11,251 bases of DNA. Source: Bacillota bacterium (lineage in GTDB: Bacteria; Bacillota; Sulfobacillia; JAJZYS01; JAJYTV01). The first letter of the stretch is position 1. Each line of letters starts with the position of its first letter. Below the pieces are notes generated by a model. That model was not told where the DNA came from and did not search any database. It saw only the letters and a list, made by a program, of their open reading frames with translations. Where the stretch lies: NCBI GenBank assembly GCA_021786135.1, contig JAJYNV010000408.1:1-11251 (forward strand), in the 5' to 3' direction. Of the stretch, positions 7,547-11,251 are shown piece after piece. The position numbers and the translations under genes are program-made.

Positions 7547-8058
7547 TGGATTGGTTGGGCTGGCTGCGCGGCATCCTCGTCGTCGCACTCTTCGGCTGGC
7601 TGCTCGAAGCTCTGCAGCCGGCGAACGCCATGCGCCGCTACACGCGGCTCGTGATCGGTCTCCTTCTGATGGTGGCCGTACTGCAGCCGCTCACCGTCCT
7701 CTGGCAGCAGCGCCTGCCCTCGCTGGCCGGCGCGTTCTGGCACGATCCCGACGTGCAGAGCCTCCTGCAGCAGGGGACCGTGCTGCAGGGGAAGGAGCAG
7801 GCCCAGACCATCACCGCGTACCGCAACGAGATGTCCCTGGCCGGCGAGGCGGCGGCACAGTCCGTGGCTGGCAGCGACGCGGTCGCGGTCAACGTGGCCA
7901 TCGACACGAGCGATGCGCCGTCGGCAGCCACCGTCGTACTGCGTGGGAAGCCCAGCTCAGGCACGATTGAGGCGGTTCGGCGGGCGGTCGCGACGGCACT
8001 CGGCATTTCCCAGGGTGCGGTCCGCGTAGATTCAAGCGAAGGAGGCTTGGCACCGTGA
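7546..8058 (+). CDS. spoIIIAF: Stage III sporulation protein AF
   Basis: The product has 170 aa. Two membrane helices at about residues 5-22 and 34-52 (VIGLLLMVAVLQPLTVLW) are followed by a soluble domain on the intermembrane side, the family architecture. The segment between the helices (LLEALQPANAMRRYTRL) carries the conserved polar pattern seen in SpoIIIAF, where P-x-x-x-M-x-(K/R)-Y precedes the second helix. The C-terminal half (from about residue 105) shows the alpha/beta pattern of the ring-building motif seen in several SpoIIIA proteins. Length is somewhat below the ~200 aa of Bacillus. The start ATG overlaps the spoIIIAE stop by one base and the end overlaps spoIIIAG by GTGA. Confidence 0.93.
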   Translation: MDWLGWLRGILVVALFGWLLEALQPANAMRRYTRLVIGLLLMVAVLQPLTVLWQQRLPSLAGAFWHDPDVQSLLQQGTVLQGKEQAQTITAYRNEMSLAGEAAAQSVAGSDAVAVNVAIDTSDAPSAATVVLRGKPSSGTIEAVRRAVATALGISQGAVRVDSSEGGLAP

Positions 8059-8621
8059 AGGGCTTTCTGGACGGCCTCGACGTCCGCAGGCTGCGCACCT
8101 GGCTTGGGCTCGCCATCGCTGCTGCGGCCGTACTGCTCATTGTCACGACATTCTTCAGCGCTGCGCCTGCAACGACGACTCCGGTCGCCTCCACTTCGTC
8201 TTCGTCGGCGAAGTCGCAGGTAGCCGGCCAGGACATCATCAACTACCAGAATGTGCTCGCCGCGTCAGTCGCGAGCGCGCTGTCGGTCGTCAAGGGAGCG
8301 GGTGACGTGCGCGTGACGCTGAGCCTGCACGGCGGTCCGGGCTATCTCTACGCCTTCAACCAGACAACGCGCCGGCAGACGACTGGGAGCGGCAGCAGCA
8401 CAGCCATCGACATCACGAGCCAGACGACCCTGGCCACCGCGGGTTCCGCCCAGACGCCCGTCCTGACGCAGGAGACGGCACCGAAGGTCGAGGGAGCGCT
8501 GATCGTGGCCTCGGGCGCCGCGAATCCCGTGGTCCGCGAGGAACTTAGCCAGGCGGCCCAGGCGCTTCTGGACCTGCCGGCGTACGCGATCGAGGTCCTG
8601 CCGGCGGGAGGTGGCCGCTGA
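8055..8621 (+). CDS. spoIIIAG: Stage III sporulation protein AG
   Basis: This single-pass membrane protein forms a large ring in the intermembrane space of the SpoIIIA-SpoIIQ channel. The 188-aa product has one membrane helix at about residues 16-35 and a Ser/Thr-rich linker. A ring-building-motif domain closes with PKVEGALIVASGAANPVV then ELSQAAQALLDLPAYAIEVL, the diagnostic SpoIIIAG C-terminal pattern. It is shorter than Bacillus SpoIIIAG (about 229 aa), mostly in the linker and in the variable insert that forms the beta-triangle of the Bacillus ring. The start is GTG, translationally coupled to spoIIIAF. The stop overlaps the spoIIIAH ATG by one base. Confidence 0.94.
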   Translation: MKGFLDGLDVRRLRTWLGLAIAAAAVLLIVTTFFSAAPATTTPVASTSSSSAKSQVAGQDIINYQNVLAASVASALSVVKGAGDVRVTLSLHGGPGYLYAFNQTTRRQTTGSGSSTAIDITSQTTLATAGSAQTPVLTQETAPKVEGALIVASGAANPVVREELSQAAQALLDLPAYAIEVLPAGGGR

Positions 8622-9127
8622 TGCCGCGCATCGATCGCGAGCAGGCCTGGCGCTGGTCCCTGCTGCTGGCACTCCTCCTCCTCATCGTCGTCTACCTCTG
8701 GTGGCGGGAGCATCCGCAGGCGCAGCTGCCGCCGCCGGGCGCGACGCAGGCGATTAGCCGCACGCCCCTGCCTGCGAGCGCCGACCTTGCCGCAGTCGTG
8801 AACCTGCGTCTGTCGCGCGACCAGACCCAGAGCCGTTCGCTCGCCGAACTGACCCAGATCGCCGAGGTGGCCCAGAGCAGCCAGTCCCGGCAGGTGGCAG
8901 GGGACCAGGCTGCGGATCTGACACGCGTCATGCGCGTTGAGCAGGAGACCGACGCTGAACTTGCGTCGCGGGACTACCAGGCAGCGACCGTGATTGCGTC
9001 GGGGCGGGCGGAGGTCACCCTGGCCAATGTCCACCTGTCCCTGAGGCAGGTCGTCGAGATCGCGTCCACCGTGGAAACGGTGACCGGGCTACCGCCTGAG
9101 GCCATCCGCATCGTGCCGGGAGGCTGA
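8621..9127 (+). CDS. spoIIIAH: Stage III sporulation protein AH
   Basis: SpoIIIAH is the mother-cell partner that crosses the intermembrane space and binds forespore SpoIIQ. Here it has 168 aa: a short basic N-terminus, one membrane helix (about residues 9-25), a Gln/Pro-rich linker, a helical stretch rich in Gln, Ala and Arg (residues 60-115), and a C-terminal FliF/YscJ-like ring-building domain (ATVIASGRAEVTLANVHLSL then VETVTGLPPEAIRIVP). It is shorter than the ~218 aa of Bacillus SpoIIIAH, chiefly in the linker. It is the last gene of the overlapping operon. No accB follows, and the next gene is accC. Confidence 0.94.
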   Translation: MPRIDREQAWRWSLLLALLLLIVVYLWWREHPQAQLPPPGATQAISRTPLPASADLAAVVNLRLSRDQTQSRSLAELTQIAEVAQSSQSRQVAGDQAADLTRVMRVEQETDAELASRDYQAATVIASGRAEVTLANVHLSLRQVVEIASTVETVTGLPPEAIRIVPGG

Positions 9128-9185
9128 TCTCCGGGCAACGTGGAGGAATCGCCATTCGGACGGGCGAACATCCTTCTGTTTCACC

Positions 9186-9193
9186 AGGGAGGG
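9186..9193 (+). promoter_or_regulatory. Shine-Dalgarno ahead of accC with no canonical start at the right distance
   Basis: AGGGAGGG at 9186-9193 is the only good ribosome-binding site near accC. Measured from its GGAGG core it is 1 nt from the out-of-frame ATG at 9194, 8 nt from in-frame ATC 9201 and 17 nt from in-frame GTG 9210. The spacing favours ATC 9201. GTG 9210 would be a poorly spaced start. Confidence 0.55.
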
Positions 9194-9209
9194 ATGATCC
9201 ATCCGAAAG

Positions 9210-10559
<1,350 letters not shown>

Positions 10560-10590
10560 GATCCCCAGGGACCGGCGAGGCTTGGCATAG

Positions 10591-10628
10591 GGCGGGGACC
10601 GATCGCGATGTCGCGGTGGGTCCCCGTC
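10591..10628 (+). terminator. Hairpin downstream of accC, possible terminator
   Basis: GGGGACC (10594-10600) pairs with GGTCCCC (10619-10625). Three more pairs outside it include one G-T wobble, and CGCG/CGCG can form an inner stem around ATGT. The hairpin lies about 31 bp after the accC stop and upstream of the next promoter, where the spoIIIA-accC transcript should end. No run of T follows (gcctgttcgcg), so intrinsic termination is uncertain. Confidence 0.45.
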
Positions 10629-10671
10629 GCCTGTTCGCGCTGCTTAGCCCGTTGCCTCGGCGCCTTGTTTC

Positions 10672-10685
10672 GTCGACCGGTCGAC
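10672..10685. repeat. Perfect 14-bp palindrome overlapping a -35 region
   Basis: GTCGACCGGTCGAC is its own reverse complement. It lies 10 bp upstream of the TATAAG -10 box and covers the candidate -35 hexamer (TCGACC, 10673-10678). That is a plausible position for a repressor operator. A chance palindrome of this length in GC-rich DNA cannot be excluded. Confidence 0.4.
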
Positions 10686-10701
10686 CGTGCGGTGCTATAA
10701 G
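10673..10701 (+). promoter_or_regulatory. Candidate promoter of the TusA-like gene
   Basis: TATAAG at 10696-10701 is a good -10 hexamer in otherwise GC-rich DNA. The hexamer 17 bp upstream is TCGACC (four of six matches to TTGACA). Transcription would start near 10708, leaving a leader of about 90 nt that begins just before the first strand of the predicted leader stem at 10713. Confidence 0.45.
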
Positions 10702-10712
10702 ATGGTACCGGG

Positions 10713-10778
10713 CTTGAGGCGGGGCGAGCGCTACCCGGAGCCAGATCGGCTGAGGGTGGCCTGACACCGCGCCTCGAG
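10713..10778 (+). promoter_or_regulatory. Potential structured 5' leader of the TusA-like gene
   Basis: CTTGAGGCG (10713-10721) can pair over nine positions, one of them a wobble, with CGCCTCGAG (10770-10778). Inside this closing stem three small hairpins are possible: GGG/CCC (10722-10724 with 10734-10736), AGCC/GGCT (10739-10742 with 10748-10751) and GGTG/CACC (10755-10758 with 10765-10768). The structure would fill the space between the inferred transcription start and the Shine-Dalgarno at 10785. It matches no riboswitch consensus that I can recall. GC-rich sequence folds easily, so this is only a candidate. Confidence 0.28.
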
Positions 10779-10784
10779 CGGCGG

Positions 10785-10792
10785 AAGGAGGT
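10785..10792 (+). promoter_or_regulatory. Near-perfect Shine-Dalgarno deciding the TusA-like start
   Basis: AAGGAGGT ends 6 nt before ATG 10799. It is among the strongest ribosome-binding sites in the window. It supports initiation upstream of the in-frame UGA, rather than at GTG 10850, where no comparable site exists. Confidence 0.85.
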
Positions 10793-10798
10793 CACAAG

Positions 10799-11062
10799 AT
10801 GCGCCGTTTGGACCTGCGTGGTCAGTGCTGACTGGGGCCGATCATCAGCGTGGCTGATGTCATGCGGGCAATGGCGGTGGGAGAAAAGCTCGTGGTGCAA
10901 GCGGACAAGAAGTCCGTTCCGCGCGATCTCGAGGCCTTTGCGCGCACTACGGGCAATCGCTTCCTTGGCGCGGAAAACGAAGGAGGCGTGTGGCGCATCA
11001 CCCTCGAGAGGCTCCCGGGGTCGCGGCTCGGACCTCGTGATGTGGAGGGCTTCGACGCCTGA
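10799..11062 (+). CDS. TusA/SirA-family sulfurtransferase-like protein, candidate selenoprotein (UGA at codon 11)
   Basis: From ATG 10799 the frame reads MRRLDLRGQC, then TGA (10829-10831), then LGPIISVADVMRAMAVGEKL and on to TGA 11060-11062: 87 residues if UGA is decoded. TusA-like proteins open with LD-x-(R/L)-G-x-x-C-P-x-P(I/V/L), and the cysteine carries persulfide sulfur. Aligning G8 and P14-I15 puts the UGA exactly on that cysteine, and Leu replaces the following Pro. The remainder keeps the family pattern: GEKLVVQADKKSVPRDLEAF (as in GE-x-L-x-(I/V)-x-x-DDP-x-x-x-x-D(I/L)), TGNRF and WRITLERL. A perfect hairpin begins 11 nt after the UGA. TGA ends 13 genes here, so it is not a general sense codon. 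The candidate reading is selenocysteine at residue 11. Alternatives are a nonsense-mutated pseudogene (TGC or TGT to TGA), a sequencing error, or a truncated protein from GTG 10850 lacking the active site. The stand-alone position after accC gives no substrate clue. Confidence 0.75.
10829..10859 (+). promoter_or_regulatory. Candidate bacterial SECIS element: UGA plus downstream hairpin
   Basis: The UGA at 10829-10831 is followed by 11 nt and then CATCAGCGTGGCTGATG (10843-10859). This is a 17-nt hairpin in which CATCAG and CTGATG pair perfectly around CGTGG; a seventh C-G pair would leave GTG as the loop. As I recall it, the minimal E. coli fdhF SECIS also has a 17-nt hairpin 11 nt after UGA, with G in the apical loop. 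The bulged U of fdhF is not evident here. SelB binding is inferred from geometry only. Confidence 0.6.
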
Positions 11063-11202
11063 CCGGCAGACGCCCGGGATCAGGCACCGCAGATGCTGGC
11101 GCCGACGCTGAGTCTCGGAGCCCGAGCGGGACGCTCGCGCCTCATGGGTGGGAGAGAGGCCGCAGCCAGAGGCTCCTGGCATTAGTGGGAGTGGGCGGGT
11201 AG

Positions 11203-11208
11203 TATAAT
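11203..11208 (+). promoter_or_regulatory. Consensus -10 box near the window end
   Basis: TATAAT at 11203-11208 is a perfect sigma-A-type -10 hexamer in GC-rich surroundings. No good -35 lies 16-18 bp upstream (the sequence there is around GCATTAG). A start near 11215 would give a very short leader before the GGAGGT at 11216-11221. The 11063-11200 stretch before it shows only small GC-rich hairpins, such as CGAGC/GCTCG at 11123-11137, and no gene. Confidence 0.5.
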
Positions 11209-11228
11209 GAGGACGGAGGTGTGTCCGC

Positions 11229-11251
11229 TTGCACCACGAGCTTTTCTCCCA
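11229..11251 (+). CDS. Possible 5' end of a further gene (TTG start)
   Basis: GGAGGT at 11216-11221 is followed 7 nt later by TTG 11229. The frame then reads (M)HHELFS and is open to the window edge. Promoter, ribosome-binding site and start are consistently spaced, but only seven codons are visible, so neither the start nor the product can be confirmed. Confidence 0.35.

Noticed and set aside
10713..10778. tRNA-like cloverleaf (closing stem plus three arms)
   Set aside because: The arms are only 3-4 bp, there is no TTCGA-type T-loop, no seven-base anticodon loop and no CCA-compatible end. It is better treated as a possible mRNA leader fold.
10850..11062. Short TusA-like gene starting at GTG 10850
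   Set aside because: It would begin after the active-site region, lacks a good Shine-Dalgarno and leaves the strong SD/ATG at 10785-10801 unexplained. It is kept only as an alternative.

Overview
This window is visibly GC-rich bacterial DNA. It carries the complete eight-gene spoIIIA sporulation operon, so the organism is very probably a high-GC endospore-forming Firmicute (Bacillota). I cannot fix the genus. Thirteen genes in the window end in TGA, so UGA is an ordinary stop codon in this organism.

Layout. The first 65 bases are the 3' end of an M24-type Xaa-Pro peptidase. It is followed by efp (translation elongation factor P) and a strong inverted-repeat terminator. Next comes a roughly 3.4 kb block on the opposite strand: a secreted SLH-domain protein with a tandemly duplicated fibronectin-type module, and a class I SAM-dependent methyltransferase. 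The methyltransferase is divergent from spoIIIAA. The tightly overlapping spoIIIAA-AB-AC-AD-AE-AF-AG-AH operon then fills 4282-9127 and is followed by accC (biotin carboxylase). After a 239 bp regulatory-looking gap comes a small TusA/SirA-family gene. The window ends with a consensus -10 box and what may be the first codons of another gene.

How the genes work together. SpoIIIAA to SpoIIIAH build the mother-cell part of the SpoIIIA-SpoIIQ feeding-tube complex that links mother cell and forespore during engulfment. The peptidase-efp-spoIIIA-accC order resembles the Bacillus neighbourhood. Two differences stand out: the inverted SLH/methyltransferase block between efp and spoIIIAA, and the absence of accB between spoIIIAH and accC.

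The most interesting signal is the TusA-like gene at 10799-11062. It has a near-perfect Shine-Dalgarno and ATG start. Its reading frame is interrupted only once, by a UGA at codon 11, exactly where the family has its catalytic cysteine. A perfect 7-bp stem hairpin begins 11 nt after that UGA, in the geometry of a bacterial SECIS element, so this is a candidate selenoprotein. A promoter overlapping a 14-bp palindrome and a leader that can fold into a closed multi-arm structure lie directly upstream. Two other genes, spoIIIAD and accC, appear to use non-canonical start codons (CTG and possibly ATC), each placed 8 nt from a good Shine-Dalgarno.
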